A stretch of 64,000 bases of DNA from Pleurocapsa sp. PCC 7319 (GTDB taxonomy: Bacteria > Cyanobacteriota > Cyanobacteriia > Cyanobacteriales > Xenococcaceae). The stretch lies in the NCBI RefSeq assembly GCF_000332195.1, contig NZ_KB235922.1, forward strand, positions 62,001-126,000. Direction: 5' to 3'. Positions 44,161 through 53,888 of the stretch are shown here, piece after piece (the stretch's first letter is position 1; each line of letters opens with the position of its first letter). Both the position numbers and the translations under genes were made by a program. The notes below the pieces were generated by a model. That model searched no databases, had not been told where the DNA came from, and was given only the letters and a program-made list of their open reading frames with translations.

Positions 44161-45174
44161 ATGAAAAAAGCAATTTTTCGTATTTTGGATGCCAATCTTG
44201 ACCGAGCTAGAGAAGGAATGAGGATCATTGAAGAGTGGTGTCGACTTGGTTTAAACCATCAGCCATTAGCTGAAGAATGTAAGCAAATACGTCAAGAACT
44301 AGCCCAATGGCACAGTTGGGAATTACGTCAGGCTAGAGATACACCTGGAGATGTGGGAACTGATTTGTCTCATCCCCAGGAAGAAGTGAGAGAGACGATT
44401 AAACAGTTACTTCAGGCAAATTTCTGTCGTTCACAGGAAGCCCTAAGAGTTCTTGAAGAATATAGTAAGCTCTATGACCCTCAGATGGCAGCAGCTTGCA
44501 AACAGATGCGTTACCGTGTCTATACTATTGAGAGTAGCTTATTAAATAGTTACCGACATCAGCAATTGTATAATGCTCAATTGTATTTAGTTACTTCCCC
44601 CAAACCAGAGCTACTCAAAGTGGTTGAATCTGCTCTCAAGGGAGGGCTAACATTACTACAGTATCGGGATAAGGATGCTTCAGATGGTAATCGTATCGAA
44701 AAAGCTCACCAGCTATGTCAATTATGCCATCGCTATAACGCCCTCTTCATTGTCAACGATCGCGTCGATATTGCTTTAGCAGTTGACGCAGATGGTGTTC
44801 ATCTAGGACAAAAAGATGCACCAGTAGCCTTTGCTAGAGAGATTCTAGGAACCCATAAAATTATCGGTCGTTCTACCACTAACAAACAAGAATTAAATAG
44901 GGCGATCGCTGAACGGGCGGATTATGTCGGAGTGGGACCATTTTATGAAACCCCTACCAAACCAGGTAAAGCAGCCGCAAGTGTTGAATACATTGAATAT
45001 GTAAAAGCTAAATGTCCTGTTCCTTGGTTTGCCATTGGTGGGATCGATCTCAAGAATCTGAATGGGGTTCTCGCCAAAGGCGCACAACGGGTAGCGGTAG
45101 TTCGCGCTATCATGCAAGCAGAACAACCAACCCTAATTACCCGTCAGTTTTTATCTCAATTGATGAGTCGGTAA
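44161..45174 (+). CDS. thiE: Thiamine phosphate synthase with N-terminal ThiD2-like domain
   Basis: A 337-residue protein, longer than plain ThiE (about 210). Residues 1-125 form the helical cyanobacterial N-terminal domain (ILDANLDRAREGMRIIEEWC; ANFCRSQEALRVLEEYSKLY). Residues about 135-337 are the TIM-barrel ThiE, which joins HMP-PP and thiazole phosphate: LTLLQYRDKDASD, FIVNDRVDIALAVDADGVHL, GRSTTNKQE, DYVGVGPFYETPTKPGK and WFAIGGIDLKN. thiS follows 23 bp downstream. I see no TPP riboswitch core; the upstream region is the MITE. Confidence 0.95.
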   Translation: MKKAIFRILDANLDRAREGMRIIEEWCRLGLNHQPLAEECKQIRQELAQWHSWELRQARDTPGDVGTDLSHPQEEVRETIKQLLQANFCRSQEALRVLEEYSKLYDPQMAAACKQMRYRVYTIESSLLNSYRHQQLYNAQLYLVTSPKPELLKVVESALKGGLTLLQYRDKDASDGNRIEKAHQLCQLCHRYNALFIVNDRVDIALAVDADGVHLGQKDAPVAFAREILGTHKIIGRSTTNKQELNRAIAERADYVGVGPFYETPTKPGKAAASVEYIEYVKAKCPVPWFAIGGIDLKNLNGVLAKGAQRVAVVRAIMQAEQPTLITRQFLSQLMSR

Positions 45175-45197
45175 TTACTCCCTTCTAAGCTAGATTT

Positions 45198-45419
45198 ATG
45201 TTGAACGCAACTAATACAATTAATATACAGGTCAATGGAGAACCTCAAACCTGTCCTGAGTTGATTTCTCTATCTAAATTATTAACCATATTAGAACTTA
45301 ACCCTCGTTTGATTGCCGTAGAATACAACGGAGAAATCTTACATCGTCAATATTGGGATCAAACCCGAATGCAATTAGGCGATTGCTTGGAAATTGTCAC
45401 CATTGTTGGTGGTGGTTAA
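45198..45419 (+). CDS. thiS: Thiamine sulfur carrier protein
   Basis: A 73-residue ubiquitin-fold protein ending VGGG, where the C-terminal Gly-Gly is adenylated and thiocarboxylated to carry sulfur for the thiazole ring. Other ThiS marks: INIQVNGEPQTCPE, IAVEYNGEILHRQYW and LEIVTIVGGG. It is 23 bp after thiE, so co-transcribed; thiG is not in the window. Confidence 0.93.
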   Translation: MLNATNTINIQVNGEPQTCPELISLSKLLTILELNPRLIAVEYNGEILHRQYWDQTRMQLGDCLEIVTIVGGG

Positions 45420-45453
45420 TTTTTGTAGATAGTTAACACATAATTAATAACTT

Positions 45454-46413
45454 ATGAAAATGATTTTTAAACGGAAATTTTGGCTTAAATCTGTTTTAGC
45501 ACTGGGGCTAATCTGCATCCTAGTGTTTGGCAATGCCAGCGCAGCAATGGCTGCCCGCACCGGTGGTAGAATCGGCGGCGGTTCATTTCGGGCTCCTTCC
45601 CGTAGTTACTCTACTCCCCGTAGTGGCGGTTATGGCGGTGGATATGCCTCCCCTGGTTATGGTTATGGTGGCGGTGGTTTTGGTTTTCCATTTCTCCTCC
45701 CCTTCGTCGGCTTTGGTGGCATGGGCGGTATCTTCTCAATCCTAATTTTTATTGCTATTGCTAACTTTTTGGTTCGCAGCTTCCGCAATGCAGGAGTAGG
45801 CGGTGACTTAGGCTATAGCGGCAGTCCCAAAGTAGCCGTCGCTCAGGTTCAAGTCGGTTTATTGGCTAATGCCCGTGAATTACAACCTGAACTCAATCGT
45901 CTCGCTTTAACTGCTGATACTAGTTCTGCTTCTGGGCGAGCTACTGTAGTTCAAGAGGCAACTTTAGCTCTGTTACGTCATCCTGAATATTGGGTATACG
46001 GAGCGACAGACTCACAAAAAGCCGATATTGACGCAGCTGAAGCTAAATTTAATCAGTTAGCTTTAACTGAACGCAGTAAATTTACCTCAGAGACTTTAAC
46101 TAACGTCGATAGTGTAATTAGTAATGCAGCTCAAAAAACCCTAGGCGGTAATTCAGAAGAGGGGGCAATTCAAACTCAAGAAGAAGATTCTGGAGAATAT
46201 ATAATTGCCACAGTCATTGTGGGTGTAACTGGTGAGCTAAACTTACCGAAAATTAACGGCTCTGATGATTTGCGTCAGGCACTACAACAGGTAGGTAGCG
46301 TTGGCAGCGATCGCCTCTTAGCGGTAGAAATCCTTTGGACACCACAAGCAGAAGGAGATACTTTATCCTCTGATGATATTTTGGCATACTATCCTAATCT
46401 CAAATTAGTTTAA
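45454..46413 (+). CDS. DUF1517 membrane protein with Gly-rich N-terminus
   Basis: A 319-residue protein. A signal segment (about 10-33), a Gly/Tyr/Ser-rich stretch (GGRIGGGSFRAPSRSYSTPR, YGGGYASPGYGYGGGG) and a hydrophobic helix (about 86-108, GGIFSILIFIAIANFLV) precede the DUF1517 domain (about 125-318; VAVAQVQVGLLANARELQPE, LRHPEYWVYG, EILWTPQAEGDTLSSDDI). Members are found in cyanobacteria and chloroplasts and are of unknown function; thylakoid or inner-membrane location is likely. A bulged hairpin with a T-tract follows. Confidence 0.85.
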   Translation: MKMIFKRKFWLKSVLALGLICILVFGNASAAMAARTGGRIGGGSFRAPSRSYSTPRSGGYGGGYASPGYGYGGGGFGFPFLLPFVGFGGMGGIFSILIFIAIANFLVRSFRNAGVGGDLGYSGSPKVAVAQVQVGLLANARELQPELNRLALTADTSSASGRATVVQEATLALLRHPEYWVYGATDSQKADIDAAEAKFNQLALTERSKFTSETLTNVDSVISNAAQKTLGGNSEEGAIQTQEEDSGEYIIATVIVGVTGELNLPKINGSDDLRQALQQVGSVGSDRLLAVEILWTPQAEGDTLSSDDILAYYPNLKLV

Positions 46414-46479
46414 TAGCCATAATTTGGAGAGTCGAGTCGACATTCTTAATTAAAAGTCTAAAAGTCGTTAATTTATTAT

Positions 46480-46518
46480 ATCGGGTGAAGTAGAACTAAA
46501 TACTTGCCCGATTTTTTT
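46480..46518 (+). terminator. Terminator after the DUF1517 gene
   Basis: ATCGGGTGAAGTA pairs, with one bulge, with TACTTGCCCGAT, followed by TTTTTTT. It separates the DUF1517 gene from psbY. Confidence 0.75.
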
Positions 46519-46631
46519 CTACAATATAGATAAATGGCTAGGAAAACTGGTACATTTGAGTATGGTAATGTGCGGTTTTACGTTAATAAGCCTTTTAAAT
46601 AAATTAGAAATTGTAAAGGAGAGGTTGAATT

Positions 46632-46751
46632 ATGGATTGGCGTGTATTGATAGTATTGGCTCCTTTAGCGATCGCCGCTGGTTGGGCTATATTTAATATT
46701 GGCACTGCTGCTTTAGCACAAGTGCAAAAATACTTTAGCAATGAAAGTTAA
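46632..46751 (+). CDS. psbY: Photosystem II protein Y (39 residues)
   Basis: A single-helix protein beginning [20 protein letters not shown], then [19 protein letters not shown], the AAGW helix and the basic C-terminal QVQK match PsbY, a peripheral photosystem II subunit near cytochrome b559. AAAGGAGAGG upstream is a strong ribosome site. A terminator follows at 46783-46819. Confidence 0.92.
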   Translation: MDWRVLIVLAPLAIAAGWAIFNIGTAALAQVQKYFSNES

Positions 46752-46782
46752 ATAAAATCTAAAACAACGTAGAAAAATTGAG

Positions 46783-46819
46783 CCAACTAAACTCTAAATT
46801 GATTTTAGTTGGTTTTTTT
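46783..46819 (+). terminator. Rho-independent terminator after psbY
   Basis: CCAACTAAA pairs with TTTAGTTGG, followed by seven T residues, 31 bp after the psbY stop. Confidence 0.87.
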
Positions 46820-46883
46820 ATTGCTAATATTGCTGAAATTTATAACTTAAAAAACAAATTGAAGAGAGTTTTTTGAGATTAAT

Positions 46884-47032
46884 AAACAACAACACCCAAG
46901 CTATACTAACCGAGAGACTTCCTCTTATAATCACTTCAATTTGGAGGTTTACTGATAATAAGCTTCTGTAAACTATCTCCCTAATTCCTAAGTGAGGAAA
47001 TTTCAGCTTTCTAGATGGGTGTTGTTGTTTTT
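46884..47032 (+). ncRNA. Candidate rod-shaped structured RNA (about 149 nt)
   Basis: The ends form a perfect 15-bp stem (46884-46898 with 47016-47030, AAACAACAACACCCA) closing on TTTTT. Inside, AGCT pairs with AGCT, TTCCTC (46919-46924) with GAGGAA (46994-46999), ACTT with AAGT, and GGAG-GTTTAC (46943-46952) with GTAAAC-TAT-CTCC (46968-46980) around a 15-nt loop. The result is one long interrupted rod, the general shape of 6S RNA, though I cannot match the sequence. A single-copy MITE is the alternative. There is no coding frame in the 650-bp gap 46752-47401. Confidence 0.45.
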
Positions 47033-47401
47033 ATGAAACGAGACAGATAATAAACTAGTCAGGTTTTTACCTCCTTTATTAAATGTGGATCAACCTGTAT
47101 GTCTGTCAGGGAAGCTAACTAAGCTTCAATTACTAATTTATCACTTTCTCTTTTTATTCTCAGTAAATGATACATAAGTTAACTTTTTTCCTAAATTAGT
47201 CATAGTGATTTATCCAGAATATTGAGAAAATAATTAGCCAACTAAGTCTTGATTTGCTCAAGAGTTAATAGGTGAAAATTAAATATCAAAGCCAAGAATT
47301 TCCTCACTAATATATGGACAAGTTAAATAATACGGTAAACATTATTTATGTTTATTAGCTCTAAGGCGATCGCATTAGTAGAGAGGAAAGACTTGAAAGT
47401 A

Positions 47402-47755
47402 TTAGCCAAAAGTAGACTCATTCCAGCCCCACATATATCCTTTGGCATCAGCAAACTCAATATAGATACGATTAGCAGGGACATCTAGTTTTTGGCTAAT
47501 CTGACTACAAAAATCTTGACTCATTGCTTTGGTCTGAGATGAACTCATGTTACCAACGCTTTTAATTTCTACATAGCAAACAGGATCGAATGTACCAGAA
47601 AAGGTCATGGGGACATCAGACTCAAAAGCAGTCATGACATAAGACTCTGGTTTACCCAGGTGCTTAGCTAAGTTAGCAGACAAGCTTGTAAGCAAACTTT
47701 CAACTTGTTCCTTTTTCGGTTGAGAGACAGAAGATTGAACTTTGATCAAAGGCAT
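47402..47755 (-). CDS. MIF-family tautomerase
   Basis: A 117-residue protein of the macrophage migration inhibitory factor/tautomerase superfamily. It begins MPLIKVQSSV, placing the catalytic Pro at the mature N-terminus, and has KHLGKPESYVMTAFESDVPM, CYVEIKSVGNM and the C-terminal RIYIEFADAKGYMWGWN. These match MIF homologues known from marine cyanobacteria. It would be a trimer with keto-enol tautomerase activity; the natural substrate is unknown. It is divergent from the phosphohexomutase with 131 bp between the starts. Confidence 0.9.
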   Translation of the reverse strand: MPLIKVQSSVSQPKKEQVESLLTSLSANLAKHLGKPESYVMTAFESDVPMTFSGTFDPVCYVEIKSVGNMSSSQTKAMSQDFCSQISQKLDVPANRIYIEFADAKGYMWGWNESTFG

Positions 47756-47886
47756 AATTACTTTTTAATTTTGATACTAGATTTTATTTGGGCTGTATCT
47801 ATTAATATATTGTTTTAGCGTGCCAATTATCTCTCATTACAGCCTGTCAAGTTTAATTTTTAACGACGTTATCCGGAATAGAAGCA

Positions 47887-49419
47887 ATGAATAGTATCGA
47901 CTGGAAGAAGCTACAAAATGGCTCTGATATACGAGGAGTGGCTCTGGAGGGAGTTACCGATGAAACAGTTAATCTAACTCCTAATGTAGCTAAAACTTTA
48001 GGCAATGCTTTTGCCCAGTGGCTTAGTCAACAAGCCAAAAAATCTACCACAGAATTAACTATTGCTATTGGACGAGATAGTCGCTTATCGGGAGAAACCT
48101 TAAGCCAGTCAGTAATTGAAGGAATTGCGATCGCTGGTTGCCAAGTCTACAATTTTGAAATTGCTTCGACTCCTGCCATGTTTATGAGTACAGTTACCTC
48201 AGGGTTTATGTGTGACGGAGCAATTATGCTTACTGCCAGTCATTTACCCTTTAATCGGAATGGCTTAAAGTTTTTTACACCCCAAGGAGGTCTAGGCAAA
48301 CCAGACATTACAAACATTTTGTCTATAGCTGAGGCAGGAAACTTAAAAACTAGTGATACTGAGGGAGAAAGCAGCAATCACAATTTTATTGCTATCTATG
48401 CCGCCAAATTAGTCGAAACTATTCGCCAAGGGGTTAATCATCCCGATAACTTTGAGCAACCCTTAACAGGTTTAAAAATAGTGGTCGATGCGGGAAATGG
48501 TGCTGGGGGCTTTTATGTTGATCAGGTTCTTAAGCCATTGGGTGCAGATACTACAGGTAGTCAATTTCTCGATCCTGACGGAATGTTCCCCAATCATATT
48601 CCCAACCCGGAAAATAAAGAGGCAATGGCTTCAATTTGCCAGGCAGTTATTGAGCATCAAGCTGATTTTGGCATTATTTTTGATACTGATGTTGATCGTG
48701 TTGCAGCAGTCGATCATCAAGGTCATGAACTAAATCGTAACCGCATGATTGCTCTAATTTCGGCAATAGTTTTACAAGAACATCCAGGCTCTACTATCGT
48801 TACAGACTCGATTACTTCCGATGGTTTAACCCAATTTATTGAGCAAAATTTAGGGGGTAAACATCATCGCTTTAAACGAGGTTATAAAAATGTCATCAAT
48901 GAATCTATCAGACTGAATAATGCTGGGTCAGAATCTTGGCTGGCGATCGAAACCTCTGGACATGGAGCAATGAAGGAAAATTATTTTCTGGATGATGGAG
49001 CTTATTTAGCAACCAAGTTATTAGCTGAATTGGCTAAATCCAAATTACAGGGGAAGTTGTTGACGGATCTCATCAGTGATTTGCAAGAGCCAGTGGAAAG
49101 CGAAGAATTTCGATTAAAAATCCAGGTAGAAGATTTTAAAGCATACGGCAATGATGTTATTGCCGAGTTAGAAACTTTTGCTCGTAGCCAAGATGATTGG
49201 CAAATTGTTCCTAATAATTATGAAGGGGTGAGAATCTCTTGTCAGTCGTCCACAGAAGATGGCTGGTTTCTATTGCGTTTGTCCCTTCACGATCCAGTAA
49301 TTCCGTTAAATATTGAGTCTAATGTTAATCAGGGGGTCAGTAAAATAGTTCAGAGGTTACTGGCGTTTTTTCGAGATTTTGAAGCTTTGGATTTATCATC
49401 TTTAAATTGCTCTGATTGA
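47887..49419 (+). CDS. Phosphohexomutase (phosphomannomutase/phosphoglucomutase)
   Basis: A 510-residue alpha-D-phosphohexomutase with four domains: SDIRGVA at the start, the phosphoserine loop MLTASHLPFNRNG (S118), metal loop DTDVDRVAA, sugar loop SWLAIETSGHGAMKENYFLD (with the GEXSG-like ETSGH) and the C-terminal phosphate loop NNYEGVRISC. It interconverts hexose-1- and hexose-6-phosphates for polysaccharide and glycogen precursors. The loop variant ETSGH does not clearly separate mannose from glucose specificity. Confidence 0.87.
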   Translation: MNSIDWKKLQNGSDIRGVALEGVTDETVNLTPNVAKTLGNAFAQWLSQQAKKSTTELTIAIGRDSRLSGETLSQSVIEGIAIAGCQVYNFEIASTPAMFMSTVTSGFMCDGAIMLTASHLPFNRNGLKFFTPQGGLGKPDITNILSIAEAGNLKTSDTEGESSNHNFIAIYAAKLVETIRQGVNHPDNFEQPLTGLKIVVDAGNGAGGFYVDQVLKPLGADTTGSQFLDPDGMFPNHIPNPENKEAMASICQAVIEHQADFGIIFDTDVDRVAAVDHQGHELNRNRMIALISAIVLQEHPGSTIVTDSITSDGLTQFIEQNLGGKHHRFKRGYKNVINESIRLNNAGSESWLAIETSGHGAMKENYFLDDGAYLATKLLAELAKSKLQGKLLTDLISDLQEPVESEEFRLKIQVEDFKAYGNDVIAELETFARSQDDWQIVPNNYEGVRISCQSSTEDGWFLLRLSLHDPVIPLNIESNVNQGVSKIVQRLLAFFRDFEALDLSSLNCSD

Positions 49420-49435
49420 GGTCAATCAAGAAACG

Positions 49436-49548
49436 GCTACGCCGTAGCTCTTAGCTCTTAGCTTCAATCAAATAGAGTCTTAAACTCAATTACGCTTTTA
49501 GCAGTCAAACCAAGGCTAAAAGCTAAAGGCTAAAGGCTAAAAGCTTTA
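49436..49548. repeat. Short tandem heptamer repeats
   Basis: AGCTCTTAGCTCTTAGCTTC near 49446 and CTAAAAGCTAAAGGCTAAAG near 49517 are tandem, roughly 7-bp, partly mirror-image units. A hairpin (TCAGGACG...ACGCCCTGA) follows at about 49559. Such STRR-type arrays are common between cyanobacterial genes. Confidence 0.6.
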
Positions 49549-49656
49549 AGATAAAGAATCAGGACGCTGGTAACAACGCCCTGACATTAGCTAATATCAA
49601 CGATTTAATTTTGTGAGCGGGAAGTCCCTATACTCAAAGCATTAGCGAGTAGTTGT

Positions 49657-50511
49657 TTATGCTGTTTCCCACATTTCTCGAATTGTTCCTGGTAAAAATT
49701 CGGCAACTTTTTTAATCTTGTCTTCAGATAATTCTTCTTTCGTAGCAGAAAAAACAGCGTTAATTACTTTTTTGCCAGTCGTACCACGGGGAAGACCTCC
49801 CTCTTTTTCAATGCGAAAAATAAAAGTATCGGCATCAAATTTTAAAGGGGGACGAATATCGCTTAACCATGCAACTAAAGGATTATCATCACGCCAGAGA
49901 TCAGCGATTGAATCTTGTAATCTCTTATTTTTGGCATCTTCTTCAGCCTCCTTCTTTAGTTCCGATTCAACTTCCTTAGATGTTTCGGTATTCATCAAAT
50001 CGCGCATGGTGCGATAGACAATGGTAGTTAAATCTCTAGCATCGAAAATATCTGGTAATTCCGCCTTGAGAGCTACCTTTTCTAAAAATGGTGTATAGCT
50101 ATCAATGATAGGAGTAGAAACACCTTCCCTTAAAGCAGCAGGGGGATTTTCCTCCATTCTCTCTAGCATTTTCTTACCCTTTTCAGTTAACTCTGCCCTT
50201 TTAAACTTGATTAAGTGGGGTAAAGGACCATTAGGTGCACCCAAGGTATTGGCAACGCGAAAGTCTACTGCTTCTGCATCGACTAAATCGGGAACATCTT
50301 CTTGATTGGCATAGGCATTACCAGAAAAGTCTGCATTAATATATTGCTTTTGATTGAGATAGTCTAAATGACCTAAAAAGCTTGAGACGGTCATATTTCT
50401 CCCAGTAAAATCAGTAGCTTGAAAATCAACTGAATGTTTACCTTTACCATCTTCCTCATTAATCTTTTTGAGCAAGATGTACATAACATCATCTCTTAAA
50501 GCTATAGTCAT
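49657..50511 (-). CDS. DUF2267-type helical protein
   Basis: A 284-residue soluble protein. The N-terminal part (about 1-110) is unrecognised. The C-terminal half contains DUF2267-like helices, FLEKVALKAELPDIFDARDL and TFIFRIEKEGGLPRGTTGKK followed by VAEFLPGTIREMW, separated by a charged coiled segment (EVESELKKEAEEDAKNKRLQ). DUF2267 proteins are linked to stress or envelope functions without a firm role. It reads leftward, monocistronic by spacing. Confidence 0.6.
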   Translation of the reverse strand: MTIALRDDVMYILLKKINEEDGKGKHSVDFQATDFTGRNMTVSSFLGHLDYLNQKQYINADFSGNAYANQEDVPDLVDAEAVDFRVANTLGAPNGPLPHLIKFKRAELTEKGKKMLERMEENPPAALREGVSTPIIDSYTPFLEKVALKAELPDIFDARDLTTIVYRTMRDLMNTETSKEVESELKKEAEEDAKNKRLQDSIADLWRDDNPLVAWLSDIRPPLKFDADTFIFRIEKEGGLPRGTTGKKVINAVFSATKEELSEDKIKKVAEFLPGTIREMWETA

Positions 50512-50654
50512 ATGTTTAATTATTATTAGTTTCTACGTAATAAATCTTAATAAAAATTTATTGATCGATGTATCTATCCTAAGGAGAATATTTGATAGTA
50601 TCCAATACACAACTCTGGATAGATTCAAAGTTAGATTCGATAGTTCACTGTAGA

Positions 50655-50972
50655 TCAAACCAATGTACTCAAATGTTGAATTAGCTGTGGTGCTTGTAGT
50701 ACACCTTCAATTCTTTCGGCTGGCTCGCCATTTTTGAATAAGACTAAGGTTGGTAAAGCTTCGATTTGATACTTAGAAGCGATATTAGGATACTTATCAG
50801 TGTCAATTTTGACTACTTGGAGGCGATCGCGTAAATTAGCTCCTACCTGCTCTAGAATTGGGGTCATCATCTGACAAGGTCCACACCAGGTTGCATAAAA
50901 ATCAACTAAAACAGGGATTTCGGTACTTTCTAACAAATCTTGAAAACTGGAGAATTGCTTTTTAACTGCCAT
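50655..50972 (-). CDS. Thioredoxin (y-type)
   Basis: A 105-residue thioredoxin with the active site WCGPC (C30, C33), the cis-Pro in ALPTLVLFKNG and DFYATWCGPCQMMTPILEQ. The N-terminal FSSFQDLLESTEIPVLVDF is what I associate with the y-type thioredoxins of cyanobacteria, which reduce peroxiredoxins; the subtype is less certain than the family. It is divergent from fabG. Confidence 0.93.
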   Translation of the reverse strand: MAVKKQFSSFQDLLESTEIPVLVDFYATWCGPCQMMTPILEQVGANLRDRLQVVKIDTDKYPNIASKYQIEALPTLVLFKNGEPAERIEGVLQAPQLIQHLSTLV

Positions 50973-51091
50973 AGCGATCGCTGTATAAGTAAGTGATTAA
51001 GTCACTAAGAGAAAATTAGTGCGAGGTACTAGTTAGCTTATATGATAACTAAGTCAACCAGAAATTTAGCTAATTTTATTTAGTTTCTTAA

Positions 51092-51877
<786 letters not shown>

Positions 51878-51883
51878 ACAACT

Positions 51884-51918
51884 TAAGTTCGAAGTTCGGA
51901 GTTCGGAGTTCGGAGTTA
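51884..51918. repeat. Tandem GGAGTTC heptamers
   Basis: AGTTCGAAGTTCGGAGTTCG and its continuation make about four and a half copies of a 7-bp unit seven bases after the fabG stop. It is a short tandem repeat of the STRR type. Confidence 0.7.
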
Positions 51919-51987
51919 TCGCTTGTTCCTATAAAGATATAAATGGTTTAAACCACGATCAGTCAATAATCTAAGGTTGAAAACTTA

Positions 51988-52461
51988 TCAATTGTCAATT
52001 GTTACGGGGAGTTGTTCTTTGATTCGTCGGGCTAAATCTTCACTTGAATCGGAGTTATGCAACACCATGGTTGTGGTTTCATTGCGCTCAAAACCAATGC
52101 GTTCATAAAAACTTTGTTGATGGGTAGTAGTAAGGTAGACTCTCTCTACTTTGCTCACTAAAGGATGAGATAAAACAGTTTGTACTAGCTTTCGTCCTAA
52201 ACCTACTCCCTGATAATCGGGGTCAATAACTACATCCCAAATAGCAGCACGATAAATACCGTCTGAAGTTGCCCTAGCAAAACCAATCAGACGTTGTTTA
52301 TCCCAGACAGTTACTACAGGATTACTATTAGCGATCGCAATTTGCAGTTCATCAATATTTCGTTCTCGTGCCCAAAAAGCTGTTTTCGCCAATAAGCGTT
52401 GCAATTGTACGAAATCTAAGTTTAATTTGTCGGCACAAAACTGAATATGACTACAATCCAT
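51988..52461 (-). CDS. GNAT-family acetyltransferase
   Basis: A 157-residue single-domain GNAT. The acetyl-CoA loop is VIDPDYQGVGLGRKLVQTVL (about residues 97-116), with TTTHQQSFYERIGFERNETT as the C-terminal motif and a helical N-terminus rich in Ala/Arg (LLAKTAFWARERN). This matches a cyanobacterial group related to plastid GNATs. The substrate is unknown. It converges with fabG. Confidence 0.83.
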   Translation of the reverse strand: MDCSHIQFCADKLNLDFVQLQRLLAKTAFWARERNIDELQIAIANSNPVVTVWDKQRLIGFARATSDGIYRAAIWDVVIDPDYQGVGLGRKLVQTVLSHPLVSKVERVYLTTTHQQSFYERIGFERNETTTMVLHNSDSSEDLARRIKEQLPVTIDN

Positions 52462-52697
52462 TACGGTTAATACCTCTTATGATTATTAAAGGGAAATCTC
52501 CTGATCAGTACTTTAGGACTTGCCCTAACTAAATTACTTTAGTTAGATCAAGCATTTTCTCATCTTACAGTTATAATTGCAGATTTTTGTGGATCTAGGC
52601 ACGATCTGTGTGTGTATTTCCTGACATTCAGATCACTGCTAATTAAACGTGAATTTGATAAGTATCAAAATTAAAATGTATTTTTAAAGGTCAGCAT

Positions 52698-53123
52698 TCA
52701 ATTTACTTCTGGAATATCATAAAACACCATATCCTCGTAGGGATTTTGTTTAGTTGCTACGAGACGAGTTTGCCAGTTACCGACATGAAGTTCTAATTTA
52801 TGATTGTCGGGATCGAGAATATAGATAGAGTCACCTTCGCTAGTATTTTCTTTCCATAGCTTGAGATTTAATCTAACAATATTCTGACGATAATGATTCA
52901 AGGATTCTGGAGAAACGCTAAAAGCAATATGAGTATATTCAGAAGAAATTTTATTCTTGGTATTAGCATCTAAGGAAAGACATAGCCAAAAATCACCAGC
53001 TAACAAATACGCACCTCGTTTCCATTTAGCCAAAGGCTTACAACCTAAAGTTTGAGTATAAAAATTAAAGGATATTTCTAAACAAGAAACTGATAAAGTA
53101 AGGTGATTTAATCCTGTTAGCAT
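52698..53123 (-). CDS. FosA-like glyoxalase/VOC metalloenzyme
   Basis: A 141-residue VOC-fold protein closely resembling FosA glutathione transferases. Metal ligands: H7 (GLNHLTLSV), His in SEYTHIAFSV and Glu in KLELHVGNW. Fosfomycin-site residues also look kept: WKENTSEGDSIYILDPDNHK and the Arg in WQTRLVA. The ATG at 53123 matches the family start; a longer frame overlaps hisG. True FosA inactivates fosfomycin; chromosomal cyanobacterial copies may have another native substrate. Only 22 bp separate its start codon from that of divergent hisG. Confidence 0.85.
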   Translation of the reverse strand: MLTGLNHLTLSVSCLEISFNFYTQTLGCKPLAKWKRGAYLLAGDFWLCLSLDANTKNKISSEYTHIAFSVSPESLNHYRQNIVRLNLKLWKENTSEGDSIYILDPDNHKLELHVGNWQTRLVATKQNPYEDMVFYDIPEVN

Positions 53124-53145
53124 GATTTTTGCCGAATAATTTTTT

Positions 53146-53781
53146 ATGATTACAATTGCCTTACCAAAGGGCGCATTATTAAAAGACAGTATCAATTTAT
53201 TTCTTCAATTGGGATTAGATTTTAGTGCTTTTTTGGATAAATCTAATCGCCAACTGCAAATTACCGATCCAACTGACACAGCTAGGGCATTATTAGTCAG
53301 AGCTCAGGATGTGCCTGTATACGTTGAATACGGACAAGCACAATTAGGCATAGTTGGTTATGATGTTTTGCGCGAGAAACAACCAGAAGTTGCCAATTTG
53401 ATCGATCTCGAATTTGGCTATTGTCGTCTCTCAGTAGCAGTGCCTGCCAGTAGTTCATATCGACGTTCAGTTGAATTGCCTCCTCATGGGAGAGTTGCTT
53501 CTAAGTTTGTCAATTGTGCCAAAGAACATTTTGATAGTATTGATTTGCCAGTGGAAATTGTCCCCCTATCTGGTTCTGTAGAATTGGGTCCCATTACAGG
53601 AATGTCTGAGGCGATCGTCGACCTAGTCTCTACAGGCAAAACTCTCAAAGAAAATGGCTTAGTTGAAATCGACATACTTTATGAAAGTAGTGCTAGATTA
53701 ATAGCCCACCCTCTAAGCTATCGTTTAAATCGCGATAACCTTAACGATTTAGTAGCTAAATTTAAAAACTTAAAGCCCTAG
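53146..53781 (+). CDS. hisG: ATP phosphoribosyltransferase, short form
   Basis: A 211-residue short-form HisG, first enzyme of histidine synthesis (ATP + PRPP). Motifs: [54 protein letters not shown] and [20 protein letters not shown]. Short forms lack the regulatory C-terminal domain and need HisZ, not in this window. The start codon lies 22 bp from that of the FosA-like gene, so the promoter must overlap that gene. Confidence 0.96.
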   Translation: MITIALPKGALLKDSINLFLQLGLDFSAFLDKSNRQLQITDPTDTARALLVRAQDVPVYVEYGQAQLGIVGYDVLREKQPEVANLIDLEFGYCRLSVAVPASSSYRRSVELPPHGRVASKFVNCAKEHFDSIDLPVEIVPLSGSVELGPITGMSEAIVDLVSTGKTLKENGLVEIDILYESSARLIAHPLSYRLNRDNLNDLVAKFKNLKP

Positions 53782-53888
53782 AGGATGACGAGCATCAAGT
53801 TGAAAAACCGATGATACGTAGCGGGCAAATTGCTACTTACTACTTGCTACTTGAACATCTAGATAAATCCCCACAATGATACCCTTCC

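Noticed and set aside
46884-47032. Calling the rod-shaped RNA 6S RNA (ssrS)
   Set aside because: The shape is suggestive but I could not match known 6S sequence blocks; it is kept as an unnamed candidate.
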